Assembly: GCA_031290985.1 (NCBI GenBank)
Contig: JARLJW010000066.1
Span: 1-48,852 of the forward strand
Direction: 5' to 3'
Length of the DNA: 48,852 nucleotides
Source of the DNA: Verrucomicrobiia bacterium
GTDB taxonomy: Bacteria; Verrucomicrobiota; Verrucomicrobiia; Limisphaerales; UBA11358
Part shown: positions 17,839-27,412 of the stretch, piece after piece
Numbering within the stretch: position 1 is the stretch's first letter
How the letters are laid out: the number at the start of each line of letters is the position of its first letter
Position numbers and translations under genes: made by a program
The notes under the pieces: generated by a model
What the model saw: the letters and a program-made list of their open reading frames with translations, nothing else
Told to the model about the DNA's origin: nothing
Databases searched by the model: none

Positions 17839-20730
17839 TCACGGCGCGGTTGGGCGCGGCTGGCAGGGTTGCGTCTGCACCGTGACCGTCGCTGGGGTGA
17901 GGCCGTCGGCAGTTGCCGTCAATTTGATTTCGCCGGCGTTGCGCGTGGCTTGGATGATGACTTGGGCCAGGCCGTTGAACAGGCTGCGCGACCATGGCGG
18001 GACGCTGCCGTGACCGACGATCTGCACATTCACGTTGGGGTTCAAGCCGCCCTGGGCCGCGCCGTTATAAACGCCCACGGCAATGACATTGTCGCCCACG
18101 TGGAGATATTTTTTAACGTCGAAAACCGGCTGCGCCTGCCAGTCGTGCGATTCGCCGACATACTGGTCGTTCACGAAATACCAGCCTTCGTCGTCGCAGC
18201 CGCTGAAGCAAATCATGGCGCCTTCGCCCTGCAAGTCCGTTTCCGTCAAGTTCACGTGCGCACGATAGATCGCCGCGGTGTCCGGCGTTTCGATGGTCGG
18301 GCCGCCGCCGCTGACCAGTTTCCAGGCGGAGTCATCAAAATCATTCGCGTATTCCGGCACGGCAGCGCGGCTTTTCGGAACTTTTCCGATCTCCCAGCGC
18401 CATTGGTCCACGGCTAGGTTGTGCGAAGGCGCGGTGGCGACATACACATCTGGCTCGTGGCAACTCGGATCGCCATTGCCGACGCCGAGGATGCCGCCGG
18501 CGCCTTCGACGGAAAAGTGAACCGTGTTTTGTGCCACCGGTACCTCGCGGCCTTGCGCATCCACGGCGGAAACGGTAAATACAGCAACGTCCTGGCCGTC
18601 AGCCCGGATGGTTTTGCGATCCGGCACGAGTTGGATTTGCGTGGCGTCACCGGTGGTTTCCACTTCCGTCTCGGCCATGATGTTCCCGGCCGCGTCAAAG
18701 CCTTGCGCGCTCAACGTTCCCGGCGCATATTTCACCTGCCAGTTCAGTTTAGAATTCAGCCGCATCGCTTGCCTGCCGAGCGACACGCCGTTCAGGAAAA
18801 GTTCCACCTGTTTGCAATTGCTGAAGGCTTGGACCAGAATCTCCTGGCCTTCGCGCCCCGGCCAGTTCCAGTGCGGCGCCAGGTGCAGCACGGTGTTCGT
18901 CGTCCACCACGATTGGTAATAGTAAAAAGCATCCTTCGGAAAACCGCAGGTGTCGAGAATGCCGAAATGCGAGCTGACGCACGGCCACCAATACGGCGTC
19001 GGTTCGCCGCGATAATCAAAACCGGTCCAGACAAACGCGCCGGACAGCCAAGGACGCCCGGCGAAGAAGCGCCACCAGCTTTCGGCGGTGGTGGTCCAAC
19101 CCGGCCAGACGACGTCGTAAGCGGCAACGTAACCCCGCGAATGGTCGTTGGTGTAAACACCACGTGTGCCGACGACGCTGGCTTGTTCGCTGCCGAAATT
19201 AGGCTGGTTCGGATGTGCCGCGTGATAACGATCCATTTGCGGACCGTAATGATAGTTCCAGCCGCGCACTTCGATGACCGAGTTGATGCCGCGGAACACG
19301 TCGTCTTCCGGTGACGCGTAGCTGACCGGACGCAGCGGGTCTAGTTGCTGGACGTACTCCTGCATCGTTTGGGCGACCCTTGCCGCCTGCGGCGTATCCT
19401 GCACCATGAACTGCTCGTTGGCAATGCACCAGACCGCTACGCTTGGATGATTGCGGTCGCGGCGTATCTGGTCGTCCCATTTTTTCAGGTTTCCAGAATC
19501 ACCTCCCATCAAGCGGCTTTCGTCCATGACCAGCAGGCCGAGGCGGTCGCAGGCATCAAGCAATTCGGGCGTGGGCGGATTGTGCGACATGCGATACGCA
19601 TTGCAGCCGAACGCCTTCAATTTTTTCACGCGAAATTCCAGCAGCGCGTCGGGAATGGCCGCGCCGACGCCGGCGTGGTCCTGGTGATTGCAAGTGCCGT
19701 AAAGCTCGTAGTGTTTAGCGTTCAACAGAAAGCCGTTCGTCGCGTCAAACGCCACGGTGCGGATCCCGAACGCAGTTGCTTCCTGGTCCACGATTTTGCC
19801 GGCGACGGAAACGGTCGTGATGAGCTGGTAGAGCTTTGGCGATTCGGGCGACCAGAGAACCGGCGAGGAAAGTTTCCCCTCCAATTTCACGGCGCGTCGC
19901 GATTGCCGTTTGATTATTTCCGATCCGGAGAATGGTTTCAGCGATTTGCCGTCGGGTGAAATGATTTCGCAGCTCACCGTCGCCTTGGCAGCATTGGTCT
20001 GCGCATTGAGCAGGCTGGCTTCGATTTTGATTTTGGGATTGCCGCGGGGAACATTGTTTTCAAATTCGGCCTGCACAAAAATCCCGTCCGGCACGACGGC
20101 CACCGGCGCGGTCTTGTCGAGCCACGCATGGCGGTAGATGCCTGCGCCTTCGTAAAACCAGCCTTCAACTTTTGTCGCGTCCACCAGCACGGCGATGGTG
20201 TTCCGGCCGCCGTAGTGTGCGACGTCAGTGATGTCCTCGCGGAATGGATCGTAACCGCCCTCGTGATGCCGCACGCACCAGCCGTTGACCCAGACCGTCG
20301 CGTCGCGGAACACGCCGTCGAACGTCAGCCAGATGCGCTTGCCTTCATCTTCCATTGGCAAGTCAAACGTGCGGCGATACCAGGCGAGGCTGTTCGTGGG
20401 ATATTTCATCCCCAGCGTGTGAAAACCGTGGCTGCCATCAGCGGTCCGGTCGAACGGCAGTTCCACCGCCCAATCGTGCGGCAGATTGACGGTGCGCCAA
20501 AAAGAATCAAAAAACTTTTCCGACGCCGGGCCGGAACCGGTGCCGGAATTTTCCAGATGCAGCGCTTCCGGCCAGTCGTCGCCGAGGTGGAACTTCCAGC
20601 CGGCGTCGAGTGAAAGATGTTCTCGCGGCAAACCGGCGGCGGCCAACTGCACGGTCAGTAAAAAGACGGCGCAGGCGCTGACAAAAAAACTAACCGGAAA
20701 CGTGTTGCCTAACTTGTTCATATTTTTCAT
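17839..20730 (-). CDS. GH2 beta-galactosidase, secreted, with C-terminal jelly-roll insertion
   Basis: A 963-residue enzyme that opens the operon. The start at 20730 (MKNMNKLGNTFP) has a signal peptide ending near LTVQLAAAG. A GTG at 20754 in frame would add eight residues and has its purine-rich stretch too close. Sugar-binding domain: about 40-210 (LPHDWAVELPFD, WYRRTFDLP, VWVNGWCVRHHEGGYDPF). Ig-like domain: about 210-330. Barrel: acid/base Glu439 in AVWCIANEQF and likely nucleophile Glu515 in FGSEQASVVGTRGVY, then the DUF4982-type region. From about 790 a jelly-roll fragment (WRWEIGKVP to VNVQIVG) interrupts the last Ig-like domain. It removes beta-linked galactose or a related sugar; beta-glucuronidase or mannosidase activity is less likely. 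Confidence 0.88.
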   Translation of the reverse strand: MKNMNKLGNTFPVSFFVSACAVFLLTVQLAAAGLPREHLSLDAGWKFHLGDDWPEALHLENSGTGSGPASEKFFDSFWRTVNLPHDWAVELPFDRTADGSHGFHTLGMKYPTNSLAWYRRTFDLPMEDEGKRIWLTFDGVFRDATVWVNGWCVRHHEGGYDPFREDITDVAHYGGRNTIAVLVDATKVEGWFYEGAGIYRHAWLDKTAPVAVVPDGIFVQAEFENNVPRGNPKIKIEASLLNAQTNAAKATVSCEIISPDGKSLKPFSGSEIIKRQSRRAVKLEGKLSSPVLWSPESPKLYQLITTVSVAGKIVDQEATAFGIRTVAFDATNGFLLNAKHYELYGTCNHQDHAGVGAAIPDALLEFRVKKLKAFGCNAYRMSHNPPTPELLDACDRLGLLVMDESRLMGGDSGNLKKWDDQIRRDRNHPSVAVWCIANEQFMVQDTPQAARVAQTMQEYVQQLDPLRPVSYASPEDDVFRGINSVIEVRGWNYHYGPQMDRYHAAHPNQPNFGSEQASVVGTRGVYTNDHSRGYVAAYDVVWPGWTTTAESWWRFFAGRPWLSGAFVWTGFDYRGEPTPYWWPCVSSHFGILDTCGFPKDAFYYYQSWWTTNTVLHLAPHWNWPGREGQEILVQAFSNCKQVELFLNGVSLGRQAMRLNSKLNWQVKYAPGTLSAQGFDAAGNIMAETEVETTGDATQIQLVPDRKTIRADGQDVAVFTVSAVDAQGREVPVAQNTVHFSVEGAGGILGVGNGDPSCHEPDVYVATAPSHNLAVDQWRWEIGKVPKSRAAVPEYANDFDDSAWKLVSGGGPTIETPDTAAIYRAHVNLTETDLQGEGAMICFSGCDDEGWYFVNDQYVGESHDWQAQPVFDVKKYLHVGDNVIAVGVYNGAAQGGLNPNVNVQIVGHGSVPPWSRSLFNGLAQVIIQATRNAGEIKLTATADGLTPATVTVQTQPCQPRPTAP

Positions 20731-20890
20731 ATATTTTAAAAAATGTCCACGCACCTCTTATTGTTGGCCGGGAACGGCCTTGTAAATCGGACGCTGTAAA
20801 ATACCTGCGGCGGCGCGCCCAGGCTTGTCGTGAAAAGCAAGGATAAAAGGCGTGGTTGCTTTGCATGAGGCAAGCCCGCCATCGCCAATA
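20731..20890. promoter_or_regulatory. Probable promoter region of the GH2-to-GH29 operon
   Basis: 160 bases between the start of GH2 and the hairpin terminator of the upstream gene. The terminator implies that the GH2 operon must start here. The proximal part is AT-rich (tatttttcatatattttaaa on the plus strand, 20721-20740, overlaps the start codons). No convincing -35/-10 pair or operator could be identified by eye. Confidence 0.35.
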
Positions 20891-20921
20891 AATTACCCTG
20901 CGGTTTTGCCGCAGGGTAATT
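20891..20921 (-). terminator. Hairpin terminator of the duplicated beta-sandwich gene
   Basis: A perfect 13-base-pair stem (aattaccctgcgg / ccgcagggtaatt) closes a 5-base loop, 45 bases after the stop codon at 20967. On the minus strand the stem ends in att and continues tatt, a weak U-tract. The stem is strong enough to separate this gene from the GH2 operon. Confidence 0.7.
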
Positions 20922-20966
20922 GAACTAACTAATGCAGGTAATCAACTACTGCCGGCTAACCGGTCG

Positions 20967-22475
20967 TCACTGCACCTTGATGCGATAGAAGCTGGAGGAG
21001 CTGAACGCATTAGTGGTAGCGCTGAATGTCGGCCCGTTAAAAGGAACTCCGATTGACACGGCCGTCCAGTTGGCGACGGGCAACGCCAGATTCGTTGTCG
21101 AGAGCAAATTATATTTGCAACCGGTCAGACCGTTCGTGCCCTGAATGACGAGGTTTGTCCCGTTCATGCCGGCGCTAAGAATCGGCGGCGGAGCGGAACT
21201 CACGCTGATGTTGTCAACGTGGAATCCATTCGTCGGCTGGTAATCGGAATTAACAAAGATGTAGGGAGTGAATCCATAGAGATAGCCGGCCTGAATATTG
21301 TAAGGAATGGTGGCCCGAAAAACTTCATAGCCACCATTGTCTTGAATATGCAGGTCGGTCGTCTTGCTCGGGAAGAATATGGAATTATTCCAATAGCTAT
21401 AACCGTTGCCAGCATATGAAAGAGCCATGCCAAGCTCGAAATAGCTCCCTCCTCCGCTGTTATCCGGCTGAGAATAGTCCACATAGATGTTTCCATAAGC
21501 ACCCGGAGAGGCCAGCGTATTGGCATCATAACCGGGGGCAATCGCTTGCAAAAATGCTGGATTGTTTTGTTCGGTGGGGCCGGCGGCAATGGTGCCATAA
21601 CCGGCTTCCACACTGCTCCAATCAAGCAACAGCGAACCGGAAGTGGCGCCGGTGGCGCCAGGAGCATTGGTGTTGCCGAGACCGTTGGTCGTGGACCCGT
21701 CCACACTCCAAGTATTGTCCGCTAGAGCCAAATCGCCGCCGGACGCAGTCCAACCGTTTTTAAAATCATCGTAAGTGTTGAACAACGGATAGACGGGGGC
21801 TGGGATTATTGTAATGGGGAGCGGGGCTACAGAAATGTTATCTATATACCACACATTTGTCCCTTGATAATCGGTGAATATCCAAAAACCAAGTGAGAAA
21901 TAACTTAAGTTACCAGTGGTCGCGTTTAATGAGTAGGGAATGGTTGCCCGATACTTTTCCTGTATCCCAGACGGGGTGGACACGGGTCCTAAATCTACTG
22001 GACTCCAATCTTGGCCGCCCAGACCCCAATTGCCATCATATTGTATAAAAATGCCGAGAGCGAAATACGAGCCGGCAAGCGAGTGGTCGGGCAGCGTGTA
22101 ATCTACATACATCGTCCCCGTCTGGGCTGGCAGCGGAGAGCCATAGCCGGCACCAGACCCGGCCAAAGCGGCTATAACCGCGCCATTTGCGCCCGTCACG
22201 TCAAAGACAGGCCCGGCCTGCCCCCAATTACAGGGAATAATGGGACTCACTTGGAGCGCCCCCCCGCTGCTGGTGGCGCCGGCGTTTGCGTTGCCGATGC
22301 CGTTGACCGTTACTCCATCCAAGTCAACGGCATTCGTATCTTGAAACGTTAAACTCCCAGACGAGTTACAATTGGTCCAATCATTATCGGTGGTGAATAT
22401 TGTTATGTTTTCCGCCTGAGCGTTCAGCAACGCAAAGGTAAACATTCCAGCAGCGAGCAGGATATTTTTTTTCAT
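20967..22475 (-). CDS. Exported protein with a tandem-duplicated beta-sandwich and FYR-type C-terminus
   Basis: A 502-residue protein with a clear signal peptide (MKKNILLAAGMFTFALLNAQA). No known enzyme motif is seen. Two copies of one domain are visible: copy 1 at about 27-215 (VDLDGVTVNGIGNANAGAT, MYVDYTLPDHSLAGSYFALG, YRATIPYSLN, WYIDNISVAP) and copy 2 at about 230-425 (TWSVDGSTTNGLGNTNAPGA, IYVDYSQPDNSGGGSYFELG, FRATIPYNIQ, FHVDNISVSS). The matched positions suggest an internal duplication of a carbohydrate-binding-like jelly roll. A C-terminal module (TNLALPVANWTAVSIG to SSFYRIKVQ) follows, of the type common in exported proteins of this phylum. It probably binds the glycan or sits on the surface; it has its own terminator. 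Confidence 0.7.
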   Translation of the reverse strand: MKKNILLAAGMFTFALLNAQAENITIFTTDNDWTNCNSSGSLTFQDTNAVDLDGVTVNGIGNANAGATSSGGALQVSPIIPCNWGQAGPVFDVTGANGAVIAALAGSGAGYGSPLPAQTGTMYVDYTLPDHSLAGSYFALGIFIQYDGNWGLGGQDWSPVDLGPVSTPSGIQEKYRATIPYSLNATTGNLSYFSLGFWIFTDYQGTNVWYIDNISVAPLPITIIPAPVYPLFNTYDDFKNGWTASGGDLALADNTWSVDGSTTNGLGNTNAPGATGATSGSLLLDWSSVEAGYGTIAAGPTEQNNPAFLQAIAPGYDANTLASPGAYGNIYVDYSQPDNSGGGSYFELGMALSYAGNGYSYWNNSIFFPSKTTDLHIQDNGGYEVFRATIPYNIQAGYLYGFTPYIFVNSDYQPTNGFHVDNISVSSAPPPILSAGMNGTNLVIQGTNGLTGCKYNLLSTTNLALPVANWTAVSIGVPFNGPTFSATTNAFSSSSFYRIKVQ

Positions 22476-22786
22476 AGGTTAGACTTCATGGTCTTGGGGG
22501 GTTCGTCGCCACGCTACGATAAACGCGCCTTCAAGTCATGTCGTCAAAATCAACGACACCTCCCGAGGGTATTTTTAGGGCAAACGGCGTGCGTCGCGCC
22601 GCTGCCCGCGCCCCAAACCTGGATGGATTCGGCGGCCGTCTGCGGCCATTATGGACGCGTCATTTTCTGTAGATGCGCTGGAGCGGGGGTGATTTATTGA
22701 TCGGACCATTCCCGGCCCGGATTGTCGTTAATTTTCACTACTTTGATTTAATTTCAATTGCGGCTACTGTTTTAACAAGCCCATCT
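22476..22786. other. Intergenic, 311 bases between divergent genes
   Basis: This separates the duplicated beta-sandwich gene (-) from the lipoprotein/pseudopilin pair (+) and must carry both promoters. No palindrome, riboswitch-like fold or conserved box was recognised by eye. In-frame codons upstream of 22787 give no signal sequence. Confidence 0.35.
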
Positions 22787-23209
22787 ATGATCCACATGAA
22801 ACATGTTTTTGAATTCGGCAGGCTAGACAATTGGAAGTTTGGAACGGGAATCGCCTGTCTTATTCTCGCTTTGGTCGCTGGCGGGGCATGCGGGAAGTCA
22901 AAAAGCGTGTCGTCTCCGGTTGAGCCGCCGGCTGCGTCCAATTCAGCCGCCACCACGTCGGCAACCACGCCCCCTTCGGCCCGGGTGCAATCGTCGGCTC
23001 CATCCGTTTCCGCCAATAATGCGGGTCCGACACAAGTCCAGTCGCTCAACCGGGCGATGTTGGGCTGGAAGATGAAGTATCACCGCAGTCCACGGACGAT
23101 TGAGGAATTTGCCAGTACGGCTGGCTTTCAAATTCCCGCCCCGCCGGCGGGGAAGAAATATGCTTTGGACCCAAGAGGATTCATCATTCTCGTCAATTCA
23201 AACCAATGA
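22787..23209 (+). CDS. Small exported lipoprotein-like protein linked to a pseudopilin
   Basis: A 140-residue protein starting at [10 protein letters not shown]; the ATG at 22796 is an alternative. A hydrophobic segment ([14 protein letters not shown]) ends at a Cys in an imperfect lipobox, so it may be a lipoprotein. A Pro/Ser/Thr/Ala-rich linker (about 45-80) follows, then a compact C-terminal domain: [36 protein letters not shown] and [10 protein letters not shown]. The last part resembles the mature-end region of small pilin-associated or prepilin-like proteins, but no family name is certain. It ends 4 bases before the pseudopilin start, so the two are cotranscribed and probably act together. 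Confidence 0.6.
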   Translation: MIHMKHVFEFGRLDNWKFGTGIACLILALVAGGACGKSKSVSSPVEPPAASNSAATTSATTPPSARVQSSAPSVSANNAGPTQVQSLNRAMLGWKMKYHRSPRTIEEFASTAGFQIPAPPAGKKYALDPRGFIILVNSNQ

Positions 23210-23213
23210 AACT

Positions 23214-24209
23214 ATGACGATTCAAATAATTTGGTCGCCAAACCAGAAGGCAAAGTGGAAAGTTCGGTTTGCCAATGGTTTTACCCTGATCGAGCTTCTG
23301 GTGGTCATTGCCATCATTGCCATTCTGGCGGCGCTGCTGCTGCCGGCGTTAGCCAAAGCCAAGGCCACAGCCAAGCGCGCCCAGTGCATGAACAATATGA
23401 AACAACTGGCCCTCGGCATGCTCACCTTTCCCGGCGACCACAACAATAAGTTCACGCCGGCTTTTTGGTATGGTAATAATTCTGGCACGACAGTCACTTG
23501 GGACACGTTGCTCTACCCTTATGTGGGTGGCGGAAGCGCGGTTTCTCAAAGCGCCATGTCTGTGGGTGTTTATGCGGACGATTCCGCCACGGCTGCGGCT
23601 CTGGGCGTTGCTTCCGGACTCAAAATCATGGCCTGCCCGCTTGATACATTTACGAAATGCACATGGACAGCGGGCCTTTCCCTCAGAAGTTACACGATGG
23701 TTACGGCCAGTCAGGCTTACGGGAGTGGGTGGGATGTGCCAATTCAGAACGGTTTGACCAGCCCTGGCGGTTCGGGCTTTATGGGCGTTGGCATTGGTTG
23801 GATTGATAGCCATGACAATGGACCTAATTTTGAGCCGCCTGGCTATTCGGACAACGTGGTTAGCCATCCAAGTGGCACCCTGATGCTGGTGGAATTGGCC
23901 AACAGCCAAAACGTTGAGGGAAACACCTGGCCTCCTTCTTGTTTTGGGCCGTATCATAGCGGCAGCGGCGGCGGCGAGTATCAAATTGAGACTGGCGTCG
24001 ATCAAAGTGCGGCAAACGCGGGAGCAAACGGCATCAGTGAGGGCTTGCAATTATATCCGGCCCAGCGCAACCGTCTCAACTACGCCTTCCATGACGGCCA
24101 TGTCGAGACGCTCCAATGGCAGCAAACTTGCACCACGAAGTCGGCGCCAGGTGGAGTAATCGTTGTCACCATGCCGAGTGGCATGTGGAGCATCCAGACG
24201 GCCCAATAG
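23214..24209 (+). CDS. Prepilin-type protein (type II secretion/pseudopilin-like, FHDG C-terminus)
   Basis: A 331-residue protein. After a 22-residue basic leader ending NG it has the class III prepilin signature [20 protein letters not shown]: cleavage between Gly22 and Phe23, and the +5 Glu at 27 needed for methylation and assembly. The helix continues with [20 protein letters not shown] and LALGM. The globular part ends with [15 protein letters not shown], the H/DG motif typical of the large verrucomicrobial/planctomycetal pseudopilin group. Members are inserted in the inner membrane and processed by a prepilin peptidase; many paralogues usually occur per genome and their roles are unclear. 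The start at 23214 is preferred because the leader is right-sized and the ATG lies 4 bases after the upstream stop. Confidence 0.88.
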   Translation: MTIQIIWSPNQKAKWKVRFANGFTLIELLVVIAIIAILAALLLPALAKAKATAKRAQCMNNMKQLALGMLTFPGDHNNKFTPAFWYGNNSGTTVTWDTLLYPYVGGGSAVSQSAMSVGVYADDSATAAALGVASGLKIMACPLDTFTKCTWTAGLSLRSYTMVTASQAYGSGWDVPIQNGLTSPGGSGFMGVGIGWIDSHDNGPNFEPPGYSDNVVSHPSGTLMLVELANSQNVEGNTWPPSCFGPYHSGSGGGEYQIETGVDQSAANAGANGISEGLQLYPAQRNRLNYAFHDGHVETLQWQQTCTTKSAPGGVIVVTMPSGMWSIQTAQ

Positions 24210-24397
24210 CCGTTCGGGAGTTGTAGATTATGCAAACGAGCCATCAGGCGGGCATTGCTGATGGCGTTTCCCTGTTTTTGGCGAACAACCTCCGGGAGCC
24301 GCAGTTGAGATGCCAATTTGCTTTAACTACATACATACCCCGTAGCCGTTCAATAGGCCTCCAGCAATTACGATGCGAGGTTGTAGCCGACGGCATT

Positions 24398-27300
24398 TCA
24401 ACGGCCCGAAGCATTGGGTTGCACTGAAAACAACACCTTCGTTCCAGCGCTAGGCGCGCTTTGGATTTCACAGTTTCCGCCAATGGTCGCCAGACGCCGC
24501 TGCATATTTTCCAACCCGTTGCCAGACGCCGCGCGGCCCTGAACTGGGGAAGCCTTCACTTTTTCACCGACGGTAAAACCGCATCCGTTGTCCTCGACGG
24601 CCAGTTCAAACGACGTTTCCTGCACCGCCAGCCGGATGAAAACCTCGGTTGCGCCGGAATGTTTCACCGCGTTGTGCAGCGCCTCCTTGAACGCGAGGAA
24701 AACATTGTGCCGCACTTCGGAAGTCAGGTGAACTTCTGGAAATTGCAGCGGCAAATCCAGCCGGCAGCGGATGTCGACGGTGGCCAGCCAGTCGTGCGCA
24801 TACTTTTCCAGATAGGTCGCCAAACTTTCCAGCGTGTCATGCCGCGGACTGACCGCCCAGACGATTTCATCCATGCTGCGCGTCAGTTCACGCGCCGTGT
24901 CGTAAATACGGCGGATGCCATCCGCCGCGCGGTAGGGATCGGCCCCCGGTTCAGAGGCCGATTCGCTCAACATCGTGATGCGGGTGAGCTGCGCGCCCAA
25001 ATCGTCGTGAATGTCCCGCGCGATGCGAGAACGCTCGCGTTCAATGTCGCGCTGGCGCTCGGCGCGTTCAAGTTTGCGCCGCATCCGCCGCCGCGTGTCG
25101 AACCAGACCGCGCCGCCGGCCCCCAGCGCCGTCGCGACCCCGCCGAGAACGCGGAACCACACCGTCTGCCAGAAATACGGCAGCACTTCAAATTTCATGC
25201 CCGCGCCGCTTTCATTCCACACACCGTCATTGTTGCACGCGGTCACTTGGAAGGAATAATTTCCGGGCGGGATGTAATTGTAGGTGGCCACCCGCTTGGT
25301 GCCGACGTCCGTCCATTCCGTGTCAAAATTGTTCAGCCGGCATTTGAACCGCACCTTCTCCGGTGCGACAAAGCTCAAACCAGTGTAGGCAAATTCAATG
25401 CGGTGCCGGCCCGGTGGAATTTTCAGCGGGCCGGCTTGGTTGCCATCCGCGAACTTGATGTCGTCCACGCGCAACTCCTCGATCCGCACCGGCGGCGGCA
25501 ACGGATTGAGGGTGGCGCCGGACGGATCCACCACGACCAGTCCCTTTGCCGTCGGGAACCACAGCCGCCCGTCCGCCGTTTTGCCGCCCGCCGGTTGCAA
25601 TCCTTCCGAACATTCGAGCGTGGGCAATCCGTCGTTGATGCCGTAGGTCAGAAAGGGGACGGCGGCCAGCCCGCGGTCGGCGCAACGATTCAAATCTTTC
25701 TCGCTCGCGCGCAAGATGCCGCCGTAGGAACTCATCCATAAAAATCCGCGACCGTCCGACTCGATGTGACCGATGACGCTGTTCGGCAAACCCTGCCCAT
25801 GGTTGAAGATGAAAAATTTTCCGTCCTTGAACCGGTTCAAGCCGCCGCCGAACGTGCCGATCCACAAGGTGCCATCGACCGCGAAATAAAGGCAGTCAAT
25901 AAAGTCGGACGAAAGCCCGTCGGTTTTTTTATACCGGCGGAAATGGTCGTCCTGCCGGCACACCAGGCCGCCGCCCGCAGTCCCGAACCACAGCCCGCCG
26001 GCCTGGTCCTGCGCGATCGCACGGACGTCGCCAAAGGCCTCGCCGGCAATTTGATTGAACCGCTCCAGTTTTCCATTTTGGTAGCGCATTGCCCCCAGCG
26101 GCGTGCCAATCCACAGTTCGTCGCCCAGATACAAAAGCGCCGGCATCGGTTGCAGGGAATTTTCCAGTCCCGGAGCAAAATTAAAGGCGCCGTCTTGCTG
26201 CGCAAACAGTCCGCCGCCCCAGGTGCCAGCCCAGATGTTTCCTGCCTGGTCGGCAGCCAAGGACCAGATGTAGGAATTGCGAATGCCCTGCGCGGAATCG
26301 AAATTGGTCCATTCACCGTTCCGGAGCCGATACAGACCCGCGCCTTCGGTGCCGACCCACAACGCGCCGTCTGGCGCCGGCAGGATGGAGAGCACCGGGC
26401 GGTTTTTCCATTTGTCCGGCGGCGAAACCGTTGCCACATTGTTCGGGCGGATGACCTCAAGTCCTGCGCCGGAACCGCACCACAGATTTTTTTCACGGTC
26501 TTCCCACAGCGAAATCACCCAGTCCGACGGCAGCCCGCTGGTGCGGTCAAAGTGCACCGCAGGGGTGTTGGTTGAACCGGTAAACACCAGCCATAGCCCG
26601 TCGCTCGACGTCCCGCCAGCCAACGCCCCGGAGGAAGTTTCCACAAGGTTGGCGACAACATTCCAGCCCCACGGCGCTGCCCCCAAATCGGCAACCCAGC
26701 GGCCGTCTTTCCATTTGCGGACACCGCCGTTGCTGGCCACCCAAAACCCGCCGTCGCGGGCGGCGCAGAAACCCTGCACATAGTCATTCGTGGACAGCTC
26801 GGAAACCAGGCGTCCGCCCTTCAGTGCGGACACCACCCCTTCGCGCTCAACCCAAATCGTCCCATCCCGTCCGCGCGCGAGGGAGACCACATTGGCGACG
26901 TTGCCTGCAGCCGGCGAGAGTACCTTGCCGTCGCGCGCGCGCGCGAGCTGCCCTGCCTCATCCAACAGCCAGACGTCGCCCGCCTCGTCAGCGGTGATGG
27001 CGTAAATTTTTCCGCCGCGCCAGTTTGCCCGTAGCGATACGGCGACAAAATGCCCGTCCTTGTATTGTGACACCTCGCCGTTTTCGGTGCCAATCCAGAG
27101 CGAGCCGTCGCCAGCCTCAAACAAGCTAGTCACGCGGCTGCTGCGCAGTTCGGGCGTGTTGTTGTCGTTGAAAACCGTAAAGTGAACGCCGTCAAACCTT
27201 GCCAGACCGTTGTAGGTTCCGACCCACAAGTAGCCATCGCGCGTCTGCACCACGGCGGTGACCTTGTTCTGCGGCAGCCCTTGCTCCACCTGCCAGGTGC

Positions 27301-27412
27301 GCGTTAAATAATTCGGCGGCGCGGCCAACGCCGGGGCCCCGCCGGCGACAATCAGGGAAACGGTTAACGCGAACCGGCCCAGCCAATGTTTTTTGGGGGC
27401 GCGACGGGGCAT
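24398..27412 (-). CDS. Sensor histidine kinase with two-component regulator propellers
   Basis: A 1004-residue membrane sensor. The start at 27412 (MPRRAPKKHWLGRFALTVSL) gives a signal/anchor. Residues about 33-650 are a chain of Reg_prop blades (DGYLWVGTYNGLARFDG, DGSLWIGTENGEVSQY, GGLWFGTAGGGLVCR), forming two seven-bladed periplasmic propellers. A Y_Y_Y domain (about 680-755) comes before one transmembrane helix (VLGGVATALGAGGAVWF). The cytoplasmic part has a HisKA_3 domain with phospho-accepting His802 in RDIHDDLGAQ, and an HATPase with N-box KEALHNAVKH (Asn914) and G-boxes DNGCGF and GNGLENM. It lacks the receiver and HTH of Bacteroides hybrid sensors, so it needs a separate NarL-type regulator. 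It lies divergent to GH31 and probably senses an oligosaccharide. Confidence 0.92.
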   Translation of the reverse strand: MPRRAPKKHWLGRFALTVSLIVAGGAPALAAPPNYLTRTWQVEQGLPQNKVTAVVQTRDGYLWVGTYNGLARFDGVHFTVFNDNNTPELRSSRVTSLFEAGDGSLWIGTENGEVSQYKDGHFVAVSLRANWRGGKIYAITADEAGDVWLLDEAGQLARARDGKVLSPAAGNVANVVSLARGRDGTIWVEREGVVSALKGGRLVSELSTNDYVQGFCAARDGGFWVASNGGVRKWKDGRWVADLGAAPWGWNVVANLVETSSGALAGGTSSDGLWLVFTGSTNTPAVHFDRTSGLPSDWVISLWEDREKNLWCGSGAGLEVIRPNNVATVSPPDKWKNRPVLSILPAPDGALWVGTEGAGLYRLRNGEWTNFDSAQGIRNSYIWSLAADQAGNIWAGTWGGGLFAQQDGAFNFAPGLENSLQPMPALLYLGDELWIGTPLGAMRYQNGKLERFNQIAGEAFGDVRAIAQDQAGGLWFGTAGGGLVCRQDDHFRRYKKTDGLSSDFIDCLYFAVDGTLWIGTFGGGLNRFKDGKFFIFNHGQGLPNSVIGHIESDGRGFLWMSSYGGILRASEKDLNRCADRGLAAVPFLTYGINDGLPTLECSEGLQPAGGKTADGRLWFPTAKGLVVVDPSGATLNPLPPPVRIEELRVDDIKFADGNQAGPLKIPPGRHRIEFAYTGLSFVAPEKVRFKCRLNNFDTEWTDVGTKRVATYNYIPPGNYSFQVTACNNDGVWNESGAGMKFEVLPYFWQTVWFRVLGGVATALGAGGAVWFDTRRRMRRKLERAERQRDIERERSRIARDIHDDLGAQLTRITMLSESASEPGADPYRAADGIRRIYDTARELTRSMDEIVWAVSPRHDTLESLATYLEKYAHDWLATVDIRCRLDLPLQFPEVHLTSEVRHNVFLAFKEALHNAVKHSGATEVFIRLAVQETSFELAVEDNGCGFTVGEKVKASPVQGRAASGNGLENMQRRLATIGGNCEIQSAPSAGTKVLFSVQPNASGR

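Noticed and set aside
22476..22786. Riboswitch upstream of the pseudopilin pair
   Set aside because: No conserved core or paired elements could be found by eye.
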